Origin: Alphaproteobacteria bacterium
GTDB taxonomy: Bacteria; Pseudomonadota; Alphaproteobacteria; Rhizobiales; Devosiaceae
DNA length: 64,000 nt
Reading direction: 5' to 3'
Assembly (NCBI GenBank): GCA_018828145.1
Contig: JAHJWO010000017.1
Location: 121,488 to 185,487 of the forward strand
The notes beneath the pieces are model-generated. The model worked only from the letters and a program-made list of their open reading frames with translations. It was not told where the DNA came from and did no database searches. The position numbers and the translations under genes are program-made. This document shows, one piece after another, positions 7,836-15,811 of the stretch (its first letter is position 1; every line of letters starts with the position of its first letter).

Positions 7836-8858
7836 CTAAGGCAGCATGCGTTCCGCAGCCGGCGGCAGGTATTGCGCGTCGAACACATCGGCAGCGGTCA
7901 CGGCGCCTTTAAGGCCCATGGACAGCTTGAGCGTTTCCAGCGAGGCAGTGAGACGCGCCTCGTCGATCCCGCCGAAGCCATTCTCGACCACATAGGGCGT
8001 CTTGATGTTCATCTCGTTGGCCATGGTCAGGCGGGCAATCTCGGTATCGAGATTGAGCGTCTCGTTGCGCGCCAGAACGGCGGCGGCGCCGGCGGCCGGA
8101 TCAGCCACCGCATCGGCAAAGCCCTTGCTCAGAGCCCGCAGGAAGCCTTTGACCGCCTCCGGGTTCTCGGCTGCAAAAGTCTCGTTCACCAGGATCGCAT
8201 TGCCATAGAGATTGAGGCCATGATCGGCAAAGAGAATGGTCGAGATGTCATCTTCCGGCACGCCATTGGCGATCAGGTTGAGGATGACCGAGAAGGCAAA
8301 GCCGAACACGCCATCGACATCGCCCGATGCCAGCATCGGCTCACGCACCGGGAAGCCGACATTCTCGATGGTGATAGTGGAAGCGTCGAGCCCTGCGGCG
8401 GGAATGAAGGCCTGCCACTGAGCGAAGGCACCATCGGGCGGCGGCGCACCGAGCTTCTTGCCTTCGAGCGATTTCGGATCGTCGGTAATGCCCAGCGACT
8501 TGCGGCCGATGATCGAAAACACCGGCTTGTCATAGACCATCATGATCGAGGTCACCGGCTGGGCCGGATCTTCATCGAGAAACTTGATCAGCGAATTGAT
8601 GTCGCCGAAGCCGAACTGGTAGGCCCCCGTGGCCACGCGCGGAATGGCTTCCACCGAGCCATTGCCGGTGTCGATGGTCACGTCGAGCCCTTCGGCGGCG
8701 AAATAGCCATTGTCCTGCGCCAGCAGGAAGCCTGCCGCCGGCCCTTCGAAGCGCCAGTCGAGGGTGAGCTTGACGGCGGTCTGGGCGAAGGCCGGCGGGG
8801 CAAGGCCAGCCAGGGCAACAGCCGCTATGGATGCAGTAAACAGCCTGCGATTGAGCAT
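7836..8858 (-). CDS. ABC transporter substrate-binding protein, NMT1/THI5-like
   Basis: A 340-residue periplasmic protein with a clear signal peptide (MLNRRLFTASIAAVALAGLA, cleavage after AFA near residue 25). The body has the NMT1/ThiY pattern (LDWRFEGPAAGFLLAQDNGYF, then GNGSVEAIPRVATGAYQFGF). Relatives bind thiamine pyrimidine precursors, nitrate, sulfonates or similar compounds. The start ATG 8858 was chosen because the signal peptide begins there. It is the first gene of the minus-strand import operon. No thiamine riboswitch was recognised upstream, so a thiamine role is only a possibility. Confidence 0.88.
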   Translation of the reverse strand: MLNRRLFTASIAAVALAGLAPPAFAQTAVKLTLDWRFEGPAAGFLLAQDNGYFAAEGLDVTIDTGNGSVEAIPRVATGAYQFGFGDINSLIKFLDEDPAQPVTSIMMVYDKPVFSIIGRKSLGITDDPKSLEGKKLGAPPPDGAFAQWQAFIPAAGLDASTITIENVGFPVREPMLASGDVDGVFGFAFSVILNLIANGVPEDDISTILFADHGLNLYGNAILVNETFAAENPEAVKGFLRALSKGFADAVADPAAGAAAVLARNETLNLDTEIARLTMANEMNIKTPYVVENGFGGIDEARLTASLETLKLSMGLKGAVTAADVFDAQYLPPAAERMLP

Positions 8859-8951
8859 GAAACACGTCCCCGGAATTGTTATGTCCGGAAAACAAGCGCA
8901 GCCCAGCGCGGCACGCAAGAAAAATCGCCCATAAAGACATCAAATACGGCA

Positions 8952-8968
8952 CCTGCCCAAATTGCAGG
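8952..8968. promoter_or_regulatory. Possible operator upstream of the ABC import operon
   Basis: CCTGC-ccaaatt-GCAGG is a perfect 5-bp-arm inverted repeat about 95 bp upstream of the binding-protein start, on the only stretch available for that operon's promoter. Short and single-copy, so it may be chance. Confidence 0.25.
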
Positions 8969-9008
8969 CATTATGCGCAAGATTTGATGATGACGAATAG
9001 AGCACAAG

Positions 9009-9039
9009 AAAAAGGGCGCGAAGCCGAAGCTTCGCGCCC
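9009..9039 (-). terminator. Strong intrinsic terminator (minus strand)
   Basis: An 11-bp perfect stem GGGCGCGAAGC/GCTTCGCGCCC closes on a 4-nt loop, and on the minus strand it is followed directly by TTTTTCTT. There is no protein gene upstream of it on that strand, so it must end an untranslated transcript or act as an attenuator ahead of the ABC operon. Confidence 0.85.
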
Positions 9040-9255
9040 CCACCGGAGACACCACAAAGGAGCGTCAGCCTCTGCAGCAGTCCACCGATCGCTTGGCGTT
9101 CGCGGAGGGAACGAACACCAAAACGGGGCCCGGAGGCAATTGCGACCATCCGGTTCGGTCCATTAACGGGGCTATCCGACAAGGGTTCCCAACAAGGCAA
9201 TCTGTGATCGAGGTTTTGCTGCGAGCAATGCTGGCCAGGCCCGACGGGCGGCAGC
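9040..9255 (-). ncRNA. Candidate small RNA or long leader between two minus-strand terminators
   Basis: The 216 bp between two strong minus-strand terminators (9009-9039 and 9256-9282) has no convincing ORF, and no RNase P, tmRNA, SRP RNA or tRNA motifs could be recognised. The segment contains several complementary pieces, for example TTTTGCTGC (from 9214) with GCAGCAAAA (from 9251). It could be a stand-alone small RNA, or a leader with the second terminator as attenuator for the import operon. The identity is unknown. Confidence 0.3.
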
Positions 9256-9282
9256 AAAAAGCCCCACGCCGGGGCGTGGGGC
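9256..9282 (-). terminator. Second intrinsic terminator (minus strand)
   Basis: The stem GCCCCACGCC/GGCGTGGGGC (9261-9282) is followed on the minus strand by TTTTTGCTG. It would end a transcript beginning somewhere in 9283-9550, another stretch without a convincing gene. Bases 9283-9557 otherwise hold only the upstream region of urtA. Confidence 0.8.
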
Positions 9283-9557
9283 CGAGGTTGTCGGTGCAAA
9301 CGACCTCTGCCGAAGTAAATCCTTCGGTGAAGCCAGCTTAGCGCAGGCGATGGCACAGGTCACGCCAGCCGCTTCCGGTTTACCCATTCAAAAAGCACAA
9401 GGCCGGGCATCTGCCTAAACATTGATCAGACACCGCGACACCTGCCCACCGAACTGGCAGTTGTTGGGGCAAGTGTATGCAATGAAACCGGCCAGCCACC
9501 GCTCACTCGCCACTAGTTCTGAATTGAATCAACACCTTAGGGACCGATGCCAGGTGC

Positions 9558-9572
9558 TGGCACGGCCTTTGC
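9558..9572 (+). promoter_or_regulatory. Sigma-54 (RpoN) promoter of urtA
   Basis: TGGCACG-gcct-TTGCA matches the -24/-12 consensus (YTGGCACG-N4-TTGCW) at every conserved position, with GG and GC correctly spaced. It lies 42 bp before the urtA ATG. Sigma-54 promoters need an activator such as NtrC, which fits urea uptake induced by nitrogen limitation. No clear NtrC site was found by eye. Confidence 0.82.
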
Positions 9573-9614
9573 AATTTGTCCGGCGGTGCAAACACACATC
9601 TGTCGGAGGAAAAC

Positions 9615-10907
9615 ATGACAGTAGTAAACCGCAACTTTGCGGCTCTGGGGCTGGGCGTGGCTATGACTATGGGCGCGATTGCCGTTCCGGCATTCGCCCA
9701 GGACGAGACCATCAAGGTCGGCGTCCTGCATTCGCTGTCGGGCACGATGGCGATTTCCGAGACCACGCTCAAGGACACGATGCTGTTCCTGATCGACGAG
9801 CAGAACAAGAAGGGCGGCCTCCTGGGCAAGCAGCTTGAAGCCGTCGTGGTCGACCCTGCCTCCGACTGGCCGCTCTTTGCCGAAAAGGCTCGCGAGCTGA
9901 TCGAAGTCAACGGCGTTGCCGCCGTGTTCGGCTGCTGGACCTCGTCCTCGCGCAAGTCGGTTCTGCCGGTTTTCGAGGAACTGAACTCGATCCTCTTCTA
10001 CCCCGTGCAGTACGAGGGTGAAGAATCCCAGCGCAACGTGTTCTACACCGGCGCTGCTCCCAACCAGCAGGCCATCCCGGCCGTCGACTACCTGATGGAA
10101 AACGAAGGCGTCGAGCGCTGGGTGCTCGCCGGCACCGACTATGTCTATCCGCAGACGACCAACAAGATCCTTGAGCAGTACCTCATGGACAAGGGCGTTG
10201 CCGCCGAAGACATCATGATCAACTACACGCCCTTCGGCCATTCCGATTGGCAGACCATCGTGTCCGACATCAAGACCTTCGGCTCGACCGGCAAGAAGAC
10301 CGCCGTCGTCTCGACCATCAACGGCGATGCCAACGTGCCGTTCTACAAGGAACTCGCCAACCAGGGCATCAAGGCCGAGGACATCCCGGTCGTCGCCTTC
10401 TCGGTCGGTGAAGAAGAACTCGCCGGCTTCGACACCACCCCGCTGGTCGGTCACCTGGCTGCCTGGAACTACTTCCAGTCCGTCGATGTGCCGGAAAACG
10501 CGGCCTTCATCGAGTCGTGGCAGACCTTCATGGGCAACCCTGACAAGGTGACCAACGACCCGATGGAAGCCACCGTCATCGGCTTCAACCTCTGGGTTCA
10601 GGCCGTTGAAAAGGCCGGCACCACCGACACCGATGCCGTGCTCGACGCCATCATCGGCCTCGAAACCCCGAACCTGACCGGCGGCGTCGCCAAGATGCTC
10701 CCGAACCACCACATCACCAAGCCGGTGCTGATCGGTGAAATCCAGGCCGACGGCCAGTTCGAAGTCGTGTCGGAATCCGAACTCGTCCCCGGCGATGCCT
10801 GGTCCGACTTCCTGCCCGAATCCAAGATGATCGAGGCCGATTGGACCGCCCCGATCTCCTGCGGCAACTACAATACCGAAACCAAGACCTGCGGCGGCGC
10901 CAGCTAA
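9615..10907 (+). CDS. urtA: Urea ABC transporter substrate-binding protein UrtA
   Basis: A 430-residue periplasmic binding protein of the amide/urea branch of the branched-chain amino acid binding family. The signal peptide runs to AFAQ near residue 29. The mature start DETIKVGVLHSLSGTMAISE and motifs such as FGCWTSSSRKSVLPVFEE and NLLFYP-like LNSILFYPVQYEGEES are characteristic of UrtA. The start ATG 9615 has GGAGGA 5 nt upstream. It is the first gene of urtABCDE, under a sigma-54 promoter. Confidence 0.95.
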   Translation: MTVVNRNFAALGLGVAMTMGAIAVPAFAQDETIKVGVLHSLSGTMAISETTLKDTMLFLIDEQNKKGGLLGKQLEAVVVDPASDWPLFAEKARELIEVNGVAAVFGCWTSSSRKSVLPVFEELNSILFYPVQYEGEESQRNVFYTGAAPNQQAIPAVDYLMENEGVERWVLAGTDYVYPQTTNKILEQYLMDKGVAAEDIMINYTPFGHSDWQTIVSDIKTFGSTGKKTAVVSTINGDANVPFYKELANQGIKAEDIPVVAFSVGEEELAGFDTTPLVGHLAAWNYFQSVDVPENAAFIESWQTFMGNPDKVTNDPMEATVIGFNLWVQAVEKAGTTDTDAVLDAIIGLETPNLTGGVAKMLPNHHITKPVLIGEIQADGQFEVVSESELVPGDAWSDFLPESKMIEADWTAPISCGNYNTETKTCGGAS

Positions 10908-10924
10908 GCCCGCCTGCTGCTTTC

Positions 10925-10952
10925 GACGAGGGCGGCCTTGCCCGCCCTCGTC
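10925..10952. terminator. Hairpin after urtA (mRNA-stabilising or partial terminator)
   Basis: GACGAGGGCGG-ccttgc-CCGCCCTCGTC is a perfect 11-bp stem without a following T-run. Between a binding-protein gene and its permease genes, such stems commonly protect the first message so that the binding protein is made in excess. Confidence 0.65.
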
Positions 10953-10981
10953 TTCCGACCGATCGACGCATGAGGCCAACG

Positions 10982-12613
10982 ATGAACGCAATCAGCCTTC
11001 TCCGCACTATCGCGCTCTTCCTTGCTCTCACTCTCGGCCTCGCCTCCCCCGCCCAGGCGCAGGTGGCCGACGCCGAGCTCACGCCCCTGGTCGACGCTCT
11101 CGCTCCCGGTAACTTCAAGGATCGCGAAGCCGCCATCGGCGTTCTCGTCGCCACCGGCGATCCGCGCGTCGTGCCCGTGCTCGAGGTCCTGCTCGAGGGC
11201 GAACTCTATTTCGACGAGGCCAGCGGCAAGGTCGTCTTCACGTCGGAGGCCGGCGGCGAAGGCACCATTTCCGACCCGGCCACCGGCGCCGAACTGCCCG
11301 ATCTCACCGAGGACGGGCTCGACAAGGTCAAGGTCAATAACGGCCTGCGCCGCGTGCTGCGCACCGCAATCGGCCAGATGACCCTGCTGAGCGAAGACCC
11401 CGGCGTCCGCCTCTTTGCCGCCCAGTCCATCCTGCGCGATGCAGATCCCGCCCAGCTTGAACTGCTCGACAGCGCCATCGCCGCCGAGACCGACGCCAGC
11501 ATCAGGCGCGTCATGGAGCAGGCCCGCGCCGCCATTATCCTCAAGACCCCGGACGCGTCGGTCGAGGACTGGCAGGCCGCCATTCCCGTGGTCCAGGCCA
11601 TCGGCGGCCGCGATGCGCTCAATACGCTGACCACCGCGCTCAACACCGCACCCGAAGCGGTCAAACCCCTGATCCAGACCGCCATAGACGGCCTGGCCCG
11701 CGACCGCGCGGTCTGGGATGTGGCGCAGAATGTCTGGTTCGGGATTTCCCTTGGTTCAGTCCTGTTGCTGGCCGCCATCGGCCTCGCCATCACCTTCGGC
11801 GTCATGGGCGTCATCAACATGGCCCATGGCGAAATGGTCATGCTGGGCGCCTACACCACTTTCGTGGTGCAGGAGGTCATCCGCCAGAATTTCCCCGGCC
11901 TGTTCGACTGGTCGCTGGCCATCGCCCTGCCCCTGGCCTTCCTCGTCACCGGCCTCATCGGCATCGCCATCGAGCGCGGCGTCATCCGCTTCCTCTATGG
12001 CCGGCCGCTGGAAACGCTCCTCGCCACCTGGGGCCTGTCGCTGATCATCCAGCAGGCCGTCCAGCGCATCTTTACCGCCAATATCCGAGAAGTGGGCAAT
12101 CCGACATGGATGTCCGGCTCGTTCGAGCTGGGCGGCCTCGCCATCACCTGGAACCGCTTCTACATCGTCATCTTCGCGCTGATGGTCTTCGTCGCCCTGC
12201 TTCTGGTGCTCAAATACACCGCCATTGGCCTTCACATGCGCGCCGTCACGCAGAACCGCCGCATGGCCTCCGCCATGGGCATTCGCACGCCGCTGGTCGA
12301 CGCCATGACCTTCGGCCTTGGCTCGGGCATTGCCGGCCTTGCCGGCGTGGCGCTCAGCCAGATCGGCAACGTCTCGCCCAACCTCGGCCAGGGCTACATT
12401 ATCGACAGCTTCATGGTCGTGGTCTTCGGCGGCGTGGGCAATCTCTGGGGCACCCTGGTCGGCGCGTTGACCCTGGGCATCGCCAACAAGTTCATCGAGC
12501 CCTATGCCGGCGCCGTGCTGGGCAAGATCATCATTCTCGTCCTCATCATCCTCTTCATCCAGCGCCGTCCCCGCGGCCTCTTCGCGCTCAAGGGAAGGTC
12601 GATCGAAGCATGA
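10982..12613 (+). CDS. urtB: Urea ABC transporter permease UrtB
   Basis: A 543-residue protein in two parts. A signal sequence and a helical, HEAT-like periplasmic region occupy about residues 1-245, and a LivH-type permease occupies the rest (ITFGVMGVINMAHGEMVMLGAYT is broken into the usual helix and loop). The long N-terminal extension is normal for UrtB. The start ATG 10982 has GAGG 6 nt upstream; ATG 10970 in the same frame is the alternative. Its stop overlaps urtC (ATGA). Confidence 0.93.
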   Translation: MNAISLLRTIALFLALTLGLASPAQAQVADAELTPLVDALAPGNFKDREAAIGVLVATGDPRVVPVLEVLLEGELYFDEASGKVVFTSEAGGEGTISDPATGAELPDLTEDGLDKVKVNNGLRRVLRTAIGQMTLLSEDPGVRLFAAQSILRDADPAQLELLDSAIAAETDASIRRVMEQARAAIILKTPDASVEDWQAAIPVVQAIGGRDALNTLTTALNTAPEAVKPLIQTAIDGLARDRAVWDVAQNVWFGISLGSVLLLAAIGLAITFGVMGVINMAHGEMVMLGAYTTFVVQEVIRQNFPGLFDWSLAIALPLAFLVTGLIGIAIERGVIRFLYGRPLETLLATWGLSLIIQQAVQRIFTANIREVGNPTWMSGSFELGGLAITWNRFYIVIFALMVFVALLLVLKYTAIGLHMRAVTQNRRMASAMGIRTPLVDAMTFGLGSGIAGLAGVALSQIGNVSPNLGQGYIIDSFMVVVFGGVGNLWGTLVGALTLGIANKFIEPYAGAVLGKIIILVLIILFIQRRPRGLFALKGRSIEA

Positions 12614-13785
12614 TTACGCAGGCCCTCTTCCGCGCCCTCGACAAGAAGGCCATCTGGATCGTCGCCATCCTCCTGGTCGTCGCCATCGCGGTGCCGATGT
12701 CCAATCTCATGCTGCCCGAGGGTCACCCGCTGCGGTTGCCCAATTATGCCGTGCCGTTGTTTGGCAAATACCTCACCTTCGCCATGCTCGCTTTGGCGCT
12801 CGATCTGGTCTGGGGCTATTGCGGCATTCTCTCGCTCGGCCACGGCGCCTTCTTCGCCATCGGCGGCTATGCCATGGGCATGTATCTCATGCGCCAGATC
12901 GGCACCCGCGGCGTCTATGCCAACCCCATCCTTCCCGATTTCATGGTCTTCCTGAACTGGAAGGAACTGCCCTGGTACTGGTACGGCATGGACAATTTCT
13001 GGATCGCCATGCTGATGGTCGTCCTCGTCCCGGGCCTGCTGGCCTTCGTCTTTGGCTTCCTCGCCTTCCGCAGCCGCGTCACCGGCGTCTATCTCTCCAT
13101 CATCACCCAGGCCATGACCTATGCCCTGCTGCTGGCCTTCTTCCGCAATGACATGGGCTTTGGCGGCAATAACGGCCTGACAGACTTCAAGGACATCCTG
13201 GGTCAGTCCATCTCGGCGCCGACCACCCGCGCCGCCCTCTTTGCCGCTTCGGCCATCGCCCTGGCGATTGCGGTGCTCGCCTGCTCGATGATCGTCAATT
13301 CCAAGCTGGGCAAGGTCATGGTCGCCGTGCGCGACGCCGAAAGCCGCACCCGCTTCCTCGGCTATCGCGTCGAATATGTGAAGCTCTTCGCCTTCGTCGT
13401 CTCCGCCATCATCGCCGGCATTGCCGGGGCGCTCTACGTGCCCCAGGTCGGCATCATCAATCCGTCCGAATTCGACCCGGCCAATTCCATCGAGGTGGTG
13501 ATCTGGACCGCCGTCGGCGGCCGCGGCACCATTATCGGGCCGATCATCGGCGGTATCCTGGTCAATGTCGGCAAGTCCTACTTCACCGGCGCCTTCCCCG
13601 AATACTGGCTCTTCGCCCTCGGCGCGCTCTTCGTGGTGACGACGCTGTTCCTGCCCAAGGGCATTGTCGGCCTCATCGGCCAATACCGCGCCGCGACCAC
13701 CAGGCGCGAGCAGCACGATCGCGATGCGCCCACCCCCATGCAGGTGGAAGCCGGCGCTGATCCCCAACCCAAGCCGGCGGAGTAA
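12610..13785 (+). CDS. urtC: Urea ABC transporter permease UrtC
   Basis: A 391-residue LivM-type permease with GILSLGHGAFFAIGGYAMG and the ATPase-contact segment RDAESRTRFLGYRVEYVKL. It forms the membrane channel with UrtB. The start ATG 12610 overlaps the urtB stop. The C-terminal tail after residue 365 is polar and rich in Arg, Pro and Ala, and probably disordered. Confidence 0.94.
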   Translation: MITQALFRALDKKAIWIVAILLVVAIAVPMSNLMLPEGHPLRLPNYAVPLFGKYLTFAMLALALDLVWGYCGILSLGHGAFFAIGGYAMGMYLMRQIGTRGVYANPILPDFMVFLNWKELPWYWYGMDNFWIAMLMVVLVPGLLAFVFGFLAFRSRVTGVYLSIITQAMTYALLLAFFRNDMGFGGNNGLTDFKDILGQSISAPTTRAALFAASAIALAIAVLACSMIVNSKLGKVMVAVRDAESRTRFLGYRVEYVKLFAFVVSAIIAGIAGALYVPQVGIINPSEFDPANSIEVVIWTAVGGRGTIIGPIIGGILVNVGKSYFTGAFPEYWLFALGALFVVTTLFLPKGIVGLIGQYRAATTRREQHDRDAPTPMQVEAGADPQPKPAE

Positions 13786-13788
13786 GCC

Positions 13789-14547
13789 ATGTCCGAAGCC
13801 GCAGAAAAGCTTGGCACCATGCTCTATCTCGATGGCGTCTCGGTCGCCTTCGACGGGTTCAAGGCCATCAACAACCTCTCCATCATCGTCCACCCGGCAG
13901 AAATGCTGGCCATTATCGGCCCCAATGGCGCCGGCAAGACCACCATGATGGACATCATCACCGGCAAGACGCGGCCCGATGACGGCCAGGTCCTGTTCGA
14001 TGGCCGCACAGACCTCACCAAGCTCGACGAAGCCGCCATCGCCAATCTCGGCATCGGCCGCAAGTTCCAAAAGCCCACCGTGTTCGAGAGCCACACGGTC
14101 TGGGACAATATCGAAATGGCGCTGAAAAAGCCGCGCGGCGTCTTTGCCACCCTGTTCTACACAGCCGACGATGCCGACATCGCCCGCATTACCGAAATCC
14201 TCGAAACCGTGCGCCTCATCGCCCGCAAGGACGACTATGCCGCCAATCTTAGCCACGGCCAGAAGCAGTGGCTCGAAATCGGCATGCTGCTGGCGCAGGA
14301 CCCCAAGCTGCTGCTGGTCGATGAACCCGTGGCCGGCATGACCGACGCCGAAACCGTCGAAACCGCCAAGCTGCTCAAGGACATCGCCAAAACCCGCTCC
14401 GTGGTGGTCGTTGAACACGACATGAGCTTCGTCCGCGAACTCGGCTCCCGCGTCACCTGCCTCGCCGAAGGCGCCGTCCTCGCCGAAGGCAGCCTCGACC
14501 AGGTCAGCGCCAATCCGGTGGTGATCGAGAGGTATCTGGGACGATGA
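13789..14547 (+). CDS. urtD: Urea ABC transporter ATP-binding protein UrtD
   Basis: A 252-residue LivG-like ATPase with Walker A GPNGAGKTTMMD, signature LSHGQKQWLEIGMLL, Walker B LLLVDEPVAGMTD and H-loop VVVEHD. It starts 3 nt after urtC. A palindromic repeat pair separates it from the second ATPase gene, urtE. Confidence 0.94.
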   Translation: MSEAAEKLGTMLYLDGVSVAFDGFKAINNLSIIVHPAEMLAIIGPNGAGKTTMMDIITGKTRPDDGQVLFDGRTDLTKLDEAAIANLGIGRKFQKPTVFESHTVWDNIEMALKKPRGVFATLFYTADDADIARITEILETVRLIARKDDYAANLSHGQKQWLEIGMLLAQDPKLLLVDEPVAGMTDAETVETAKLLKDIAKTRSVVVVEHDMSFVRELGSRVTCLAEGAVLAEGSLDQVSANPVVIERYLGR

Positions 14548-14568
14548 GGGCAGAACTCGCAGTCGACT

Positions 14569-14665
14569 CCCTCCCCCTTGTGGGGAGGGATCAAGGGTGG
14601 GAGTGGGCCACACGCACCAGGCCCACCAACACCCCCCACCCCGGCCCTCCCCACAAGGGGGAGGG
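14569..14665. repeat. Paired palindromic repeats between urtD and urtE
   Basis: The same 21-bp element as at 7704/7783 occurs here in both orientations (14569-14589 and 14645-14665), separated by 55 bp, so the region can form two local hairpins or one long stem. It lies inside the urt operon, just ahead of the urtE ribosome binding site. Confidence 0.75.
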
Positions 14666-14678
14666 AGAAGGAAGAGCA

Positions 14679-15383
14679 ATGAGCACCGCCCTCTCCATCA
14701 ACGCCATCGACCTGCATTACGGCGCCGCCCAGGCGCTCAAATCCGTGTCCATCGAGTGCAGGCCCGGCCGCATCACCGCCGTGCTCGGCCGCAACGGCGT
14801 CGGCAAGTCCTCCACCCTGCGCGCCATCACCGGCGTCAACAACATCTCGGCCGGGGAAATCACCTTCGGCGACGAGGTCCTGCGCAAGGCCCCGCCCTAT
14901 AAGCGCGCCCGCATGGGCATCGGCTATGTGCCCCAGGGCCGCGAGATCTTCCCGCTGCTGACGGTGAAGGAAAATCTGGAAACGGGCTATGCCGGCCTGC
15001 CGCGGGCCGATCGCAACATCCCGCCCTACATTTTCGAACTATTCCCCGTGCTGAAGTCCACGCTTGGTCGGCGCGGCGGAGACCTCTCGGGGGGCCAGCA
15101 GCAACAGCTCGCCATCGGGCGTGCGCTGGTCACCCGACCCAAGGTCCTGGTGCTCGACGAGCCCACCGAGGGCATTCAACCCTCCATAATCAAGGATATC
15201 GGCCGCGCGCTGCAATTCCTGCGCGACGAGAAGGGCATGACCATCCTCCTGGTCGAACAATTCCTCGATTTCTGCCGGGAAATCGCCGACGACATCTACG
15301 TCATGGATCGCGGCGAGATTCAGCATGCCGGCCCCGCCAGCGATCTCGATCTGCCCGACGTCCGCCGCCATTTGATGGTCTAG
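14679..15383 (+). CDS. urtE: Urea ABC transporter ATP-binding protein UrtE
   Basis: A 234-residue LivF-like ATPase with Walker A GRNGVGKSSTLR, signature LSGGQQQQLAIGRAL, Walker B VLVLDEPTEGIQP and H-loop ILLVEQFLDF. The start ATG 14679 follows GGGAGAAGGAAGAG; longer starts would translate the palindromic repeat and are rejected. It pairs with UrtD to drive urea import. Confidence 0.94.
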   Translation: MSTALSINAIDLHYGAAQALKSVSIECRPGRITAVLGRNGVGKSSTLRAITGVNNISAGEITFGDEVLRKAPPYKRARMGIGYVPQGREIFPLLTVKENLETGYAGLPRADRNIPPYIFELFPVLKSTLGRRGGDLSGGQQQQLAIGRALVTRPKVLVLDEPTEGIQPSIIKDIGRALQFLRDEKGMTILLVEQFLDFCREIADDIYVMDRGEIQHAGPASDLDLPDVRRHLMV

Positions 15384-15414
15384 ATACAACAACGCCCGGC
15401 ACAAGGCCGGGCGT
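15382..15414 (-). terminator. Hairpin terminator between urtE and the small secreted protein
   Basis: ACGCCCGGC-acaag-GCCGGGCGT (15392-15414) is followed on the minus strand by GTTGTTGTAT. It probably ends the minus-strand gene at 15441-15749 and may also limit urtE read-through. Confidence 0.65.
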
Positions 15415-15440
15415 CGAGGATACTGTAATAGTATGGAGGC

Positions 15441-15749
15441 TTATTCGGTGATCAGACCGGCCTCGAGGCACTGCTCGAGCGTCACTTCGTCGAGCTCGAC
15501 AAGCCCGGCAGTACCTTCTTCGGTACCCTCTTCAGTGGTGTCGGTCGTGGTTGCTGCAGCGTCCGTATTGTCGCTACCCTGGTCAGCGGCATTTTCCTGG
15601 TTCTGCAGGTCTTCGCAATGAACCTTCACCCGCTCCATATCGGTTTCGGAAATCGTCTGACCACCGATCATGGTCTGGGCAGCGGCAGCGCCGGTGAAAC
15701 CGAGTGCGATGGCAAGGGCGCCGGCGGAAACAATGGATTTGATGTGCAT
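15441..15749 (-). CDS. Small secreted acidic protein, unknown function
   Basis: 102 residues beginning with a signal peptide (MHIKSIVSAGALAIALGFTG, cleavage after AAA near 24). The mature part holds two cysteines (KVHCEDLQ and LEQCLEAG) on either side of a low-complexity Thr/Glu/Asp stretch, so a disulfide is likely. The start ATG 15749 was chosen for the signal peptide and an AAGG upstream. It lies on the opposite strand between the urea transporter and urease operons. I do not recognise the family. Confidence 0.7.
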   Translation of the reverse strand: MHIKSIVSAGALAIALGFTGAAAAQTMIGGQTISETDMERVKVHCEDLQNQENAADQGSDNTDAAATTTDTTEEGTEEGTAGLVELDEVTLEQCLEAGLITE

Positions 15750-15811
15750 TTTAATAGCCTTCTGTAATGTCTCAACTATGGAGCGCATGCTCCCCCGGGA
15801 AACGCCTCTCT

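Noticed and set aside
8859..9250. TPP or cobalamin riboswitch ahead of the NMT1-type importer
   Set aside because: Neither the thi-box core (CTGAGA ... ACCTGAT-type) nor the B12 box could be found on the relevant strand.
9040..9387. Minus-strand protein ORFs (for example 8940-9356 and 9172-9387)
   Set aside because: They read through strong terminator hairpins and show no family resemblance or ribosome binding sites; a non-coding role fits better.
12502..14679. A 725-codon minus-strand ORF across urtC-urtD
   Set aside because: Shadow frame; the plus strand encodes intact transporter proteins in an overlapping operon.
15767..15811. ATG 15767 as the ureD start
   Set aside because: It would leave 17 bp to the divergent gene's start and has no ribosome binding site; TTG 15812 gives the usual UreD length, though the start stays uncertain.
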